Position numbers and translations under genes: made by a program. Under the pieces are notes generated by a model. The model saw only the letters and a list, made by a program, of their open reading frames with translations, ran no database searches and was not told the DNA's origin. A stretch of DNA of 64,000 bases from Paenilisteria rustica (GTDB lineage: Bacteria > Bacillota > Bacilli > Lactobacillales > Listeriaceae): positions 57,091 to 121,090 of the forward strand of contig NZ_JABJVM010000010.1 in assembly GCF_013820765.1 (NCBI RefSeq). The letters are read 5' to 3'. Shown piece after piece: positions 18,279 through 27,015 of this stretch (its first letter is position 1; the number at the start of each line of letters is the position of its first letter).

Positions 18279-18449
18279 TTTTATCTTCCTCCCTATATAT
18301 GTAAGTATACAATATCACAAAATAAAAGCAATATCTGGAAGCAGAATTAGTTCTAGGATTTCAAATTTAATCCATGAACCAGATCATTTTTGACTAATAT
18401 TCATAAAAGCGTAACTTTATGGTAGAGGCACTTAGTGGAGTATGGTATA

Positions 18450-18644
18450 ATGTCCTACAGTATCAATCCTGAAATAATATACTATATTAGAAATCAAAAT
18501 AGCGTATTGATAAATAATACACTGTCTGTTATTTTGCTTATTATCATGCTTATATTACTGGTACATAGACGTTTGCTTAATGATACACTAAAGTTGGCAC
18601 GGAAATTGCTTTATATTAAACCGGTAATAGATAATGAAAACTAA
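18450..18644 (+). CDS. Possible small single-span membrane protein (doubtful)
   Basis: A 64-residue frame with one good membrane helix (TLSVILLIIMLILLVH) and a basic tail. GGAG lies nine bases before ATG 18450. It overlaps the sigma-54 promoter at 18594-18610, which argues that the region is regulatory rather than coding. No family recognised. Confidence 0.28.
   Translation: MSYSINPEIIYYIRNQNSVLINNTLSVILLIIMLILLVHRRLLNDTLKLARKLLYIKPVIDNEN
18594..18610 (+). promoter_or_regulatory. Sigma-54 (RpoN) promoter of the mannose PTS operon
   Basis: TTGGCACGGAAATTGCT matches the -24/-12 consensus (TTGGCAC-N5-TTGCT), with GG and GC separated by exactly ten bases. L. monocytogenes mpt is known to depend on RpoN and the activator ManR. 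Start near 18621. Confidence 0.9.
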
Positions 18645-18915
18645 CAGGATTGAAGGAAGCAAATATTGGGTATTAATTGATATCCGAGACAGGCGAGGTA
18701 GATAATACTGAACCTGTAGCTTTTCAAAATTTTTAATTAGCCAGGGGATTGGGCTTATAAACGTGCGCAGGGTTTGATGGAGGCTCTGACGATTTGAAAG
18801 GGGGAGAGGGATTTCGGGCTTAGGGAAGAGACATAATGAATGGACTAGCTAGAGCTTACGTTAGACGTCTCTAAAATGTTAAGGAAGTAAAGTTAATTAC
18901 TTAGGAGGGAAAAAG

Positions 18916-19899
18916 ATGGTAGGAATTATCCTCGCAACTCACGGCGAATTTGCTGAAGGTATCTTGCAGTCCGGAACGATGATTTTCGGAGAACAAGAAA
19001 ACGTTAAAGCAATCACATTGATGCCAAGCGAAGGTCCAGAAGATATCAAAGCCAAGATGGAAGCCGCAATCGCATCATTTGATAGCCAAGATGAAGTACT
19101 ATTCTTAGTTGATCTTTGGGGAGGCACCCCGTTCAACCAAGCAAACGGTTTGTATGAAGAACATAAAGATAAGTGGGCAATTGTAGCAGGTCTTAACTTG
19201 CCAATGTTGATTGAAGCTTTTGCATCACGTTTCTCGATGAATTCTGCGCAAGAAATCGCTACAAGTATCTTGGCACCTGGTCAAGAAGGCGTGCGTATCA
19301 AGCCAGAAGAATTACAACCGAAACCACAAGAAGCAGCAGTTGCTGAACAACCGAAAGCGGATCTTGCTCCGGGAACAGTTGTTGGTGACGGCAAAATTAA
19401 ATTTGTCTTAGCACGCGTTGACTCTCGTTTATTACACGGTCAAGTTGCTACTGCATGGACAAAATCAACAAATCCAACACGTATAATCGTCGTATCTGAC
19501 GCGGTTGCCAAAGATGATCTTCGTAAAAAATTAATTGAACAAGCAGCACCACCAGGCGTTAAAGCCAACGTTATTCCAGTTGACAAAATGATTGAGATTG
19601 CAAAAGATCCTCGTTTTGGGAATACAAAAGCACTTCTTTTATTCGAAAACCCGCAAGATGTTCTCCGTGCTGTTGAAGGTGGAGTCGAAATCGAGCAAGT
19701 AAACGTTGGTTCTATGGCCCATTCCGTAGGGAAAGTAGTTGTAAGTAAAGTACTTGCAATGGGACAAGAAGACGTAGAAGCTTTTGATAAGTTGAAAGAA
19801 AAGGGTATCAAGTTTGATGTTCGTAAAGTTCCTAACGATTCGAGCGCAAACATGGACGACATTATCAAAAAAGCGAAAACTGAATTAAAAGCGCAGTAA
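18916..19899 (+). CDS. mptA: Mannose/glucose PTS, EIIAB component
   Basis: 327 residues with two domains. EIIA (1-~135) has the phosphorylated His in ILATHGEF (H9). A Pro/Ala/Gln/Glu linker (~135-160) joins it to EIIB, which has its active His in ARVDSRLLHGQVATAW. It receives phosphate from HPr and passes it to sugar during import through MptC/MptD. In Listeria this is the main glucose/mannose transporter and the class IIa bacteriocin receptor. Start ATG is preceded by AGGAGGG. First gene of the sigma-54 operon. Confidence 0.95.
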   Translation: MVGIILATHGEFAEGILQSGTMIFGEQENVKAITLMPSEGPEDIKAKMEAAIASFDSQDEVLFLVDLWGGTPFNQANGLYEEHKDKWAIVAGLNLPMLIEAFASRFSMNSAQEIATSILAPGQEGVRIKPEELQPKPQEAAVAEQPKADLAPGTVVGDGKIKFVLARVDSRLLHGQVATAWTKSTNPTRIIVVSDAVAKDDLRKKLIEQAAPPGVKANVIPVDKMIEIAKDPRFGNTKALLLFENPQDVLRAVEGGVEIEQVNVGSMAHSVGKVVVSKVLAMGQEDVEAFDKLKEKGIKFDVRKVPNDSSANMDDIIKKAKTELKAQ

Positions 19900-19924
19900 T
19901 AAATTCAAAATAGGAGGTATATTT

Positions 19925-20731
19925 ATGTCTGTAATAGCAATAATTTTAGTAATCTTAATTGCCTTTCTAGCTGGTATGGAAGGAATCTTAGACGAATTCC
20001 AATTCCATCAGCCGCTAGTAGCATGTACATTAATCGGTCTAGTAACAGGTAACTTAACGGCATGTATTATCCTTGGTGGAACACTCCAAATGATCGCACT
20101 TGGTTGGGCAAACATTGGAGCAGCCGTTGCACCCGATGCAGCACTTGCATCTGTAGCATCAGCAATTATTTTAGTATTAGGTGGACAAGGCGTAGCAGGT
20201 ATTCCTTCAGCGATTGCTATCGCGATTCCACTTGCAGTAGCAGGTCTTTTCTTAACAATGATCGTTCGTACTTTGGCCGTTCCTATCGTACATTTAATGG
20301 ATAGAGCCGCAGCAAAAGGTAGTTTCAGAGAAGTGGAATGGTTGCATATCGGTGCAATCTGTATGCAAGGTGTTCGTATTGCAATTCCAGCAGCAGCACT
20401 TCTATTCATTCCAGCAGACAGCGTACAATCTTTCCTAGAATCAATGCCTGCATGGTTAACAGAAGGTATGGCAATTGGTGGGGGAATGGTAGTAGCAGTA
20501 GGTTATGCACTTGTTATTAACATGATGGCAACAAAAGAAGTATGGCCATTTTTCATCATCGGTTTTGTCGTAGCAGCAATTACTCAATTAACACTTATCG
20601 CAATTGGTGCTCTAGGTGTTGCGTTAGCTCTTATTTACCTTAACCTTTCTAAAATGGGTGGCGGTAATTCAAACGGTGGCGGAGGCGGTAATTCCAAAGA
20701 TCCGCTCGGCGACATCCTAAACGACTATTAA
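19925..20731 (+). CDS. mptC: Mannose/glucose PTS, EIIC component
   Basis: 268 residues, multi-spanning. It shows the Man-family EIIC pattern: AFLAGMEGILDEFQFHQPLVACTLIGLVTG, GGTLQMIALGWANIGAAVAPDAALASVASAI. The Gly/Asn/Ser-rich C-terminal tail (MGGGNSNGGGGGNSKDPLGDIL) is typical of Listeria and lactic acid bacterial ManY/MptC. With MptD it forms the sugar channel. The extracellular loops are targets of pediocin-like bacteriocins. 25 bp after mptA with AGGAGG. Confidence 0.95.
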   Translation: MSVIAIILVILIAFLAGMEGILDEFQFHQPLVACTLIGLVTGNLTACIILGGTLQMIALGWANIGAAVAPDAALASVASAIILVLGGQGVAGIPSAIAIAIPLAVAGLFLTMIVRTLAVPIVHLMDRAAAKGSFREVEWLHIGAICMQGVRIAIPAAALLFIPADSVQSFLESMPAWLTEGMAIGGGMVVAVGYALVINMMATKEVWPFFIIGFVVAAITQLTLIAIGALGVALALIYLNLSKMGGGNSNGGGGGNSKDPLGDILNDY

Positions 20732-20753
20732 ACCTAAAAAGGAGGAGAAAAGA

Positions 20754-21671
20754 ATGGCAGAAACAGAAAAAATTGTCTTAACGAAAAAAGACCGCTTGAG
20801 TGTAGCTTGGCGTTCTACGTTTATTCAAGGTTCTTGGAACTATGAGCGTATGCAAAATGGTGGTTGGGCATTCTCAATGATTCCAGCAATCAAAAAATTA
20901 TATAAATCAAAAGAAGACCGTTCAGCGGCGATGAAACGTCACTTGGAATTCTTTAATACACATCCATATGTAGCATCACCAATTTTAGGGGTAACACTTG
21001 CACTGGAAGAAGAACGTGCAAACGGAGCGCCAGTTGATGACGTAGCAATTCAAGGGGTAAAAGTTGGGATGATGGGACCACTAGCTGGTATCGGGGATCC
21101 GGTATTCTGGTTCACAGTTCGTCCAATGCTAGGTGCGCTTGGGGCTTCCCTTGCCATTAGCGGAAATATTCTTGGCCCGATCATTTTCTTCGTAGCTTGG
21201 AATATTATTCGTTGGAGCTTCATGTGGTATACACAAGAGTTTGGTTACAAAGCAGGTTCTAAAATCACGGACGATCTATCTGGTGGCCTTTTACAAGATA
21301 TTACAAAAGGTGCGTCGATTCTCGGGATGTTCGTGCTCGCCGCCCTGGTTCAGAGGTGGGTATCCATTGTCTTCAAACCGGTCATCTCTGAAGTTAAGTT
21401 AGATAACGGTGCCTACATTGATTGGAACTCACTTCCAAGCGGTGTCGATGGCGTTAAAATGGCATTTGAACAATACACACAAGGATTATCATTGACTCAA
21501 GTAAAAGTAACGACTTTGCAAAATAACTTGGATAGCTTAATTCCAGGTCTTGCAGCATTACTACTTACATTCCTATGTATGTGGTTGCTTAGAAAGAAAG
21601 TTAGTCCAATCATCATCATTCTAGGTCTATTCGTAGTTGGTGTTGTTGGTCACGTAATCGGACTTCTGTAA
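20754..21671 (+). CDS. mptD: Mannose/glucose PTS, EIID component
   Basis: 305 residues. EIID hallmarks: AWRSTFIQGSWNYERMQNGGWAFSMIPAIKKLY, HLEFFNTHPYVASPILGVTLALEEERANG and GVKVGMMGPLAGIGDPVFWFTVRPMLGALGASLA. C-terminal membrane helix. Works with MptC as the integral membrane part. Last gene of the operon; a terminator follows at 21685. Confidence 0.95.
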   Translation: MAETEKIVLTKKDRLSVAWRSTFIQGSWNYERMQNGGWAFSMIPAIKKLYKSKEDRSAAMKRHLEFFNTHPYVASPILGVTLALEEERANGAPVDDVAIQGVKVGMMGPLAGIGDPVFWFTVRPMLGALGASLAISGNILGPIIFFVAWNIIRWSFMWYTQEFGYKAGSKITDDLSGGLLQDITKGASILGMFVLAALVQRWVSIVFKPVISEVKLDNGAYIDWNSLPSGVDGVKMAFEQYTQGLSLTQVKVTTLQNNLDSLIPGLAALLLTFLCMWLLRKKVSPIIIILGLFVVGVVGHVIGLL

Positions 21672-21684
21672 AAAATAAGCCGAT

Positions 21685-21722
21685 AAAAAAGAGGCTGGGC
21701 AATCATCGCTAGCCTCTTTTTG
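21685..21722 (+). terminator. Terminator of the mpt operon
   Basis: AAAAAAGAGGCT pairs with AGCCTCTTTTT across a 14-nt loop. Confidence 0.85.
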
Positions 21723-21787
21723 TTTGTATATGGCGTGAAAAAACGTATAATAAAGAAAACACGTGAAAAGAAATGGAGCGAAAATAG

Positions 21788-22177
21788 TTGGTTCAATCGA
21801 TTAATACAAAGGTAGACATGAAAATAGATGCCACTGCTTTTACCGGACTTACAGATTACGGGGAAATCATGATCGGCGACAACGGTTTTGAATTTTTCAA
21901 CTCGCGTGATGTCCGTAAGTTTATCCAGATTCCTTGGGAAGAAGTAGATCAAGTTATCGTTTCCGTTATGCTTAAAGGAAAGTGGATTCCGCGTTATGCG
22001 ATTAAAACAAAGCGCAACGGAACCTTTACCTTTGCTTCTAAAAAACCGAAAGATGTACTCCGAGCGATTCGTGTATATGTAGATCCAGCCAACATGGTGA
22101 CCTCATTAAGTTTCTTCGATGTACTGAAAAACGCGTTTCAATCGATGTTTAAGAAGAAGCCGAAAAAGAAGAAATGA
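21788..22177 (+). CDS. DUF956 family protein (ManO-like)
   Basis: 129 residues, matching the DUF956 proteins that sit next to Man-family PTS operons (lmo0099 position in L. monocytogenes): TKVDMKIDATAFTGLTDYGEIMIGDNGFEFFNSRDVRKFIQIPWEEVDQVI, basic C-terminus PKKKK. The start is TTG at 21788 with GGAG about ten bases upstream. ManO is reported as a regulator linked to the mannose PTS in lactic acid bacteria; here the role is inferred. It is transcribed separately from mpt, behind its terminator. Confidence 0.85.
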   Translation: MVQSINTKVDMKIDATAFTGLTDYGEIMIGDNGFEFFNSRDVRKFIQIPWEEVDQVIVSVMLKGKWIPRYAIKTKRNGTFTFASKKPKDVLRAIRVYVDPANMVTSLSFFDVLKNAFQSMFKKKPKKKK

Positions 22178-22203
22178 GCGACTTTTTATGTATAGCGAGA
22201 CCT

Positions 22204-22242
22204 AAAAGTACTTCCCATGTAATGTCGGGCGAAGTGCTTTTT
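22204..22242 (+). terminator. Terminator after the DUF956 gene
   Basis: AAAAGTACTTC pairs with GAAGTGCTTTT (one G-U), followed by TTG. Confidence 0.78.
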
Positions 22243-22332
22243 GTTGTGGGAATGTAAGCGTTAATCATTGAGAAAAGGGACAGGTCTATGTAGAATAGAA
22301 AGTAACGTGATGATACAAGGAGGAGAACATAG

Positions 22333-22686
22333 ATGAAGAAGCCGAGAATTTTTGGGATGTCATTTGGCAGTGTGTACCCGCTTTACATACAAAAAGTCGA
22401 GAAAAAAGGGCGTACGAAGGCGGAAGTTGATGAGGTTATTTTTTGGCTGACGGGTTATGATGAGGTGGGTTTGGAACGTGTGCTGGATCAGAAAGTGGAT
22501 TTTGAAACATTTTTTGAGGAGGCGCCGGCGATGAATCCGAAAGTTTCGCTGATTACGGGGGTTATTTGCGGGTATCGGGTGGAGGAAATTGAAGATCCAT
22601 TGATGCAGCAAATTCGGTATTTGGATAAGTTGATCGATGAATTGGCGAAGGGGAAAGCGATGGAGAAAGTATTGAGGCAGAATTAA
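22333..22686 (+). CDS. DUF2200 family protein
   Basis: 117 residues showing the DUF2200 signature [39 protein letters not shown]. The family is cytosolic and of unknown function, with an alpha-helical fold. AAGGAGGAG precedes the ATG. Single gene closed by a strong terminator it shares with the convergent rtcB. Confidence 0.88.
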   Translation: MKKPRIFGMSFGSVYPLYIQKVEKKGRTKAEVDEVIFWLTGYDEVGLERVLDQKVDFETFFEEAPAMNPKVSLITGVICGYRVEEIEDPLMQQIRYLDKLIDELAKGKAMEKVLRQN

Positions 22687-22749
22687 AAATACGAAGCGTA
22701 GAAGATGAAACCTGGCTTGTGGTTTAGCTTCTGTGCTTCGTATTTTTTT
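22687..22749. terminator. Bidirectional terminator between DUF2200 and rtcB genes
   Basis: AAATACGAAGC is complementary to GCTTCGTATTT, with inner AGAAG/CTTCT pairing and T- and A-tracts on the two flanks. Confidence 0.82.
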
Positions 22750-22750
22750 G

Positions 22751-23968
22751 CTAGCCTTTAACGACGCCAAGTGTTGAGAGGGTTTTAATGGTTTCGACGA
22801 GATCGGTTTGGTTTTGCATGACTTCATCGATATTTTTGTAGGCGAAACGGCTTTCTTCGGCGACGTCTTGGAGGTTTTTCTTGCCGATTGCGATGTTGTG
22901 TTCATTCAGGTCTTGCAATACTTCCTCCATTGGGAAATTGCTTTTGGCGCGGGTTCTGGAGAAGTTACGGCCGGCGCCGTGCGAGGAGGAGTGGAAGCTT
23001 TCGGGATTGCCTAGGCCGCGAACGAGATAGCTTGTTGCGCCCATCGCGCCTGGAATGATGCCGAGTTCGCCGTTTCGTGCTCGTGTGGCGCCTTTACGGT
23101 GAACCCAGACATTTTGCCCGTAATGGTTTTCGAGTGATGCGTAGTTGTGGTGGCAGTTGATTTTGTCGGTGAATTCGGGTGTTTTGCCAAGCTTTTTCTT
23201 GCTGTGTTTCGCAAAAATCGTCATTGTGGCTTCGAGCATGGCTTCGCGGTTTTCGAAGGCGTAGTCGAGCGCGAGGTTCATCCATTCGATATAGGCTCTT
23301 CCTTCCGGTGAATCGGTCGGTAGGAAGGCGAGCGGGTTTCGTTCTGGTGTGTCGCTGAGCCATTGTTCGTTGAGTTTCACTGCGAGTTTTTGAAAGTGTT
23401 GGCAAATTTGGGCGCCAAGATGGCGACTTCCGGAGTGGAGCATGATGCCGAGATAGCCGTTTTCGTCTTTTTGGAACTCGATGAAATGATTGCCGCCGCC
23501 GAGTGTGCCGACTTGATAGTAGGCGTTTTCTAGTAGTTCCGCCGCTTTTGGCAGGAGTTCGTAATGGTCTTTTTGTGCGAATGCCATGTCGATAACGGCG
23601 GATTTTTGGGGTTCGCGGTGACGCGCTTTGCCGACGGGAACAGTGAATAGGGTTTCGTTCACGATGCTTTGGATGAAGTTCTTGGTGATGTTGCTTTCGT
23701 GGATGTCGGTTTGGACGTAACACATGCCACATCCAATGTCCATGCCAACTGCGTATGGGACGATGGTGTTTTTTGTGGCGAGCACACCGCCGATTGGCAT
23801 GCCTGCGCCTAGATGAGTGTCGGGCATGAGTGCTAGCCATTTGTAGACGAATGGGAGGTTCGCGATTTGCTTTGCTTGCTCGAAGCACCCGTCCTCGATT
23901 GCTGATTGGTCTGACAGCCAGATTTTGATTGGTTTTTTGGTTTCATTTTTTTCGTAGTAAGTAAACAT
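22751..23968 (-). CDS. rtcB: RtcB-family RNA-splicing ligase
   Basis: 405 residues (E. coli RtcB 408). RtcB joins 2',3'-cyclic phosphate or 3'-phosphate ends to 5'-OH RNA using GTP and Mn2+. Metal- and GMP-binding motifs are present: GMDIGCGM, GTLGGGNHFIE, LHSGSRHLG, CHHNYASLE, and the guanylylated His in SSSHGAGRNFSR. No rtcA or archease is nearby. The second Met (23968) is taken as start because GAGGAA lies eight bases from it. Divergent, 88 bp apart, from two WYL-type regulators, which suggests control by them in RNA damage. Confidence 0.92.
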   Translation of the reverse strand: MFTYYEKNETKKPIKIWLSDQSAIEDGCFEQAKQIANLPFVYKWLALMPDTHLGAGMPIGGVLATKNTIVPYAVGMDIGCGMCYVQTDIHESNITKNFIQSIVNETLFTVPVGKARHREPQKSAVIDMAFAQKDHYELLPKAAELLENAYYQVGTLGGGNHFIEFQKDENGYLGIMLHSGSRHLGAQICQHFQKLAVKLNEQWLSDTPERNPLAFLPTDSPEGRAYIEWMNLALDYAFENREAMLEATMTIFAKHSKKKLGKTPEFTDKINCHHNYASLENHYGQNVWVHRKGATRARNGELGIIPGAMGATSYLVRGLGNPESFHSSSHGAGRNFSRTRAKSNFPMEEVLQDLNEHNIAIGKKNLQDVAEESRFAYKNIDEVMQNQTDLVETIKTLSTLGVVKG

Positions 23969-24056
23969 TGTCATTTCCTCATTTCTGGTTTATGGTTTTA
24001 GTATAGAGAATTTGCGCGGATTTATCTTATAAAAAAAGGTGCGAACGGGGGACAAA

Positions 24057-25301
24057 ATGGCAAAATCGTTTAATGAGTTGATTAAAAATTTCGCGGTGAT
24101 TAGGAATTATGTACGGGAATTTTATGTGTATGGATTTAAGCAACGAGAGGATTTTACGGCGAAAAGTGGTCGGAGTTATGATAATGAGCGGCGCCGGATT
24201 GAGAGTTATTTGCGGGAGTATGTGGAGGTGGAGCAGCAGGGGAATGGGAAGGCATTGCGGTTGTTTATTGATCCGAATGAGGTGACGGAGAATCCGATGT
24301 TTGCGGTTTGGCAGGCGAAGAGTTTTACGAAGAATGATGTTTTTCTGCATTTTGTGTTGATGGATATTTTCAAGGAAGGCGCGGCGTATTCGGTGAACCA
24401 AGTGTTGGCGCGGATTGATACGGATTATTTGGTGCACTTCCAGGATGGATTTATGGTGGAGGCGCTGACGTTACGGAAAAAATTGGCGGAATATGTGGAG
24501 CTTGCTGTGTTGCGACGGGAAACGCGTGGGCGGGAGATTTATTTTTCGCGGGTGGCGAGTGTGGCGTTGTCTGATCGGGCGTTGCGGGCGGTGCAATTTT
24601 TTAAGGAGATGGCGCCGCTTGGTGTGTTGGGGCATTATTTGTTGCAGCAGGAGCGTGGGCTGGATGAGGTGTTTAGATACAAGCATTATTTTGTGATGCA
24701 TACGCTTGAGGAGCAGGTTTGTTTGGATTTGCTATCGGCGATTCGGGAGGAGTGCTGGGTTGCGTTGACGCGGTTCGGGCGGGAGCGGGCATTGCGGTTT
24801 ATGCCGGTGAAGGTGCTTGTGAGTGCGCAGTCGGGACGGCGTTATGTTGTTGGAAAATCGAAGGCGGGACAGTTTTTTGCGTTTCATCGGTTGGATCAGA
24901 TTGAGCGGGTGGAATTGGCGGAGGTTGCGACGGATTTCGTGATGGAAAAGGAGCATTTTGATGAGGTTCGAAAATTTATGTGGAGCGCGGGATTTGATCG
25001 GCGGGTGGTGCATGAGTTACGTGTGACGCTTGCGATTGACGAGATTCGTGAGGCGTATATGTTGGATCGGATTCGGATGGAGGGGCGGCACGGGACATTG
25101 GTGCGGTTGACTTCGAAGCGGTTTGAATTTCGGATTGAGACGTATGATTTGAACGGGATGAAGCCGTTTTTGCGGACGCTCGTGGGGCGGATTGAGAGTT
25201 TGGATTCGGGAGATCCGGCTTGGGAACGGCAGTTTTATGCGGAGATTGCGGATATGTATCGGCTTTATTTTGAGGAGGGGACGACGGTTGGAGATATTTA
25301 A
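24057..25301 (+). CDS. WYL-domain-like transcriptional regulator, first of two
   Basis: 414 residues. An N-terminal helical DNA-binding-like region (FNELIKNFAVIRNYVREFYVYGFKQREDFTAKSGRSYDNERRRIESYL) is followed by a central linker and a beta-rich C-terminal WYL-type part (RFMPVKVLVSAQSGRRYVVGKSKAGQFFAFHRLDQIERVEL). WYL domains bind nucleic acid or nucleotides and control RNA-repair, defence and DNA-damage genes. ATG 24057 follows GGGGGACAAA; the earlier in-frame ATG has no ribosome-binding site. Divergent from rtcB. Codons are extremely G/T-rich. Confidence 0.72.
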   Translation: MAKSFNELIKNFAVIRNYVREFYVYGFKQREDFTAKSGRSYDNERRRIESYLREYVEVEQQGNGKALRLFIDPNEVTENPMFAVWQAKSFTKNDVFLHFVLMDIFKEGAAYSVNQVLARIDTDYLVHFQDGFMVEALTLRKKLAEYVELAVLRRETRGREIYFSRVASVALSDRALRAVQFFKEMAPLGVLGHYLLQQERGLDEVFRYKHYFVMHTLEEQVCLDLLSAIREECWVALTRFGRERALRFMPVKVLVSAQSGRRYVVGKSKAGQFFAFHRLDQIERVELAEVATDFVMEKEHFDEVRKFMWSAGFDRRVVHELRVTLAIDEIREAYMLDRIRMEGRHGTLVRLTSKRFEFRIETYDLNGMKPFLRTLVGRIESLDSGDPAWERQFYAEIADMYRLYFEEGTTVGDI

Positions 25302-26220
25302 TGAGATGTATGGGACGTATTACCGGGTCGTTCAGGAGATTTTGGCGCAGAAACGGGGATTGACGCGGCAGGAAATGACGGAGATTGTGCGGGAGCGGGG
25401 GTTCGATGAGAGTGGGCTTCATTTGTTACCGCAGTTGATGGATCAGTGGCATTTGATGGTGGAGCAGGATGCGGGAGTTTATGCGGGGATTCTGAAACGG
25501 GATTGGATGCCGGTGCAGGGGATTTTGGAGAAGCGGTGGTTGAAGACGGTATTGCGTGATCCGCGGATGGGGTTGTTTTTGACGGATAATGAGATCGCAG
25601 GGCTAGAGCGGGATCTGGGCGCATATGATGTGTTATTTGATGTGGATACGATTTGGCGTTTTGACCAGTTTCAGGATGGGGATGCTTATTTGGAACCGGG
25701 ATACAGGGCGCGATTTGGACTTGTTTTGCAGGGATTGGAGGAGAAACGGGAGCTGAAATTGGAGTATCAGGTGAGGGACGGGGAACGGATGACAGGGACT
25801 TTTTTGCCGTTTCGATTGGAGTTTTCGCAGAAGAATGATAAGTTTCGGTTGCTTTGTTTTCGTAAGGGAGATTTGAAGCCGTTTACGCTGAATTTGGCGA
25901 AGGTTGTGGACGTGCGGGTTGGGACGCGGATGGATGTGGTATTGCCAGAGCATAAGGCGGAGCTGGTGATGGTGAAATGTTTGGTTGTGGACCACCGGAA
26001 TGCGGTCGATCGGGCGCTGATTCATTTTGCGGATTATAAGAAAAAGGCGTTTCGGACGGAGCGAGAGAATGTGTTTGAGCTCGTGATTTATTGTACGCGA
26101 GGGGATTTGACGGAACTTGTGATTCAAATTTTGTCGTTTGGTCCGATGATACAGGTGTTGGAGCCGGCGAGTGTGGTTGGGGAGTTGAAGGCGCGGTTGG
26201 CGAGGCAGTTGGCGTTATAA
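25288..26220 (+). CDS. WYL-domain-like transcriptional regulator, second of two
   Basis: 310 residues from a TTG start at 25288, preceded by GAGGAGGGG at ten bases and overlapping the previous gene by 14 nt. A longer frame exists but would run far back into that gene. N-terminal helices (YYRVVQEILAQKRGLTRQEMTEIVRERGFDESGLHLLPQLMDQW) look like a winged helix. The C-terminal half (LEEKRELKLEYQVRDGERMTGTFLPFRLEFSQKNDKFRLLCFRKGDLKPFTLNLAKVVDVRV) has the WYL strand pattern. It probably acts with its partner on rtcB. Confidence 0.72.
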   Translation: MEIFNEMYGTYYRVVQEILAQKRGLTRQEMTEIVRERGFDESGLHLLPQLMDQWHLMVEQDAGVYAGILKRDWMPVQGILEKRWLKTVLRDPRMGLFLTDNEIAGLERDLGAYDVLFDVDTIWRFDQFQDGDAYLEPGYRARFGLVLQGLEEKRELKLEYQVRDGERMTGTFLPFRLEFSQKNDKFRLLCFRKGDLKPFTLNLAKVVDVRVGTRMDVVLPEHKAELVMVKCLVVDHRNAVDRALIHFADYKKKAFRTERENVFELVIYCTRGDLTELVIQILSFGPMIQVLEPASVVGELKARLARQLAL

Positions 26221-26260
26221 AAAGATGATAGCTACCAGTGTTCGATAGCCGTCATCTTTT
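26219..26260. terminator. Bidirectional terminator between WYL and TOPRIM genes
   Basis: AAAAGATGA pairs with TCATCTTTT, with inner TAGCTA/TAGC pairing. It separates the converging genes. Confidence 0.78.
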
Positions 26261-27015
26261 CAATGTAGAAGATTTGGATTATATTCGAGGGCAAAGAGGA
26301 TAGAGGTATTCAAAATATGAATTTTATCAGCTTGTTCTAAATAATTGATTTCATAGTCTAGAAGTTTGCTATATATAAGGCTACTCTCACCAGCATGCGT
26401 TTTACTGGTTAGATCAGTGTTTAATAAATAATCTATCTTCATGATATTGTGTCGTATGATTTGCAGGTAATCCTCGGATGAGTATTTTCTGAGGTCGGTT
26501 TGGAATGTTTCATTATCTACAAGTGATTTGTATTTTCCGCTAGACAATGTGGCTAAATCAATATCTCTGTTACTATATTCATGGTCGGGTAATGATTTGA
26601 AGTGCTTGAATGACTCGACCATAGGATAGTTAATAAAAAGTTGGCCATCTTCTGTTGACTCGCCAAATTTAGATTGGAAGTTGGTCAAAATGGACTTGTT
26701 ATACTCAGAATCATGTGGATCAAAGTCGAAAACCAATAGTATATCTGTATATTTTTTAGATAAAACTTCTTTTTCGGAGGAGGCTTTACTGTACTCTTTC
26801 AAAACGCCAAGTAAATCAATGCTATCCAAATCAATTTCCCCAGTTTTATCAGCATAATGCTTTTTTAGGTGATTATATAGGCTGTATAGATTTGTTTTGA
26901 ATGAATAAATTTGATAGTGAGCGGTGGCAGGGAAAAGCTTATTAAAAATGAATTCTATGAGCCGTGGTTCTTGTTTAGCGCCTTCAACGATGAGTAGTAT
27001 GTTTTTATCTGTCAT
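26260..27015 (-). CDS. TOPRIM-like nuclease of a two-gene ATPase/TOPRIM module
   Basis: 251 residues. It starts with ILLIVEGAKQEPRLIEFIF (Glu11 in the TOPRIM position). DILLVFDFDPHD (Asp97 and Asp99) gives the DxD acidic pair. The rest is helical and not recognised. The start ATG overlaps the ATPase stop by 11 nt with GGAGAATTC upstream, so translation is coupled. Comparable effector partners are RloB/AbiLii (lactococcal AbiL) and AriB of PARIS; which of these is closest cannot be decided by eye. The pair is more AT-rich than its neighbours, suggesting transfer. Confidence 0.65.
   Translation of the reverse strand: MTDKNILLIVEGAKQEPRLIEFIFNKLFPATAHYQIYSFKTNLYSLYNHLKKHYADKTGEIDLDSIDLLGVLKEYSKASSEKEVLSKKYTDILLVFDFDPHDSEYNKSILTNFQSKFGESTEDGQLFINYPMVESFKHFKSLPDHEYSNRDIDLATLSSGKYKSLVDNETFQTDLRKYSSEDYLQIIRHNIMKIDYLLNTDLTSKTHAGESSLIYSKLLDYEINYLEQADKIHILNTSILFALEYNPNLLH

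Larger units (their letters stand above)
18279..18915. other. 637-bp upstream region and long leader of the mpt operon
   Basis: The left part (18279-18590) is AT-rich and would carry the activator (ManR-type) binding site expected ~100-200 bp upstream of a sigma-54 promoter; no site could be recognised. The right part (about 18621-18915) would be a ~295-nt untranslated leader. No riboswitch or attenuator was recognised in it. Confidence 0.5.

Noticed and set aside
23094..23888. 264-residue arginine-rich frame inside rtcB
   Set aside because: Out-of-frame shadow of a G/C-biased gene; rtcB motifs are intact in the real frame.
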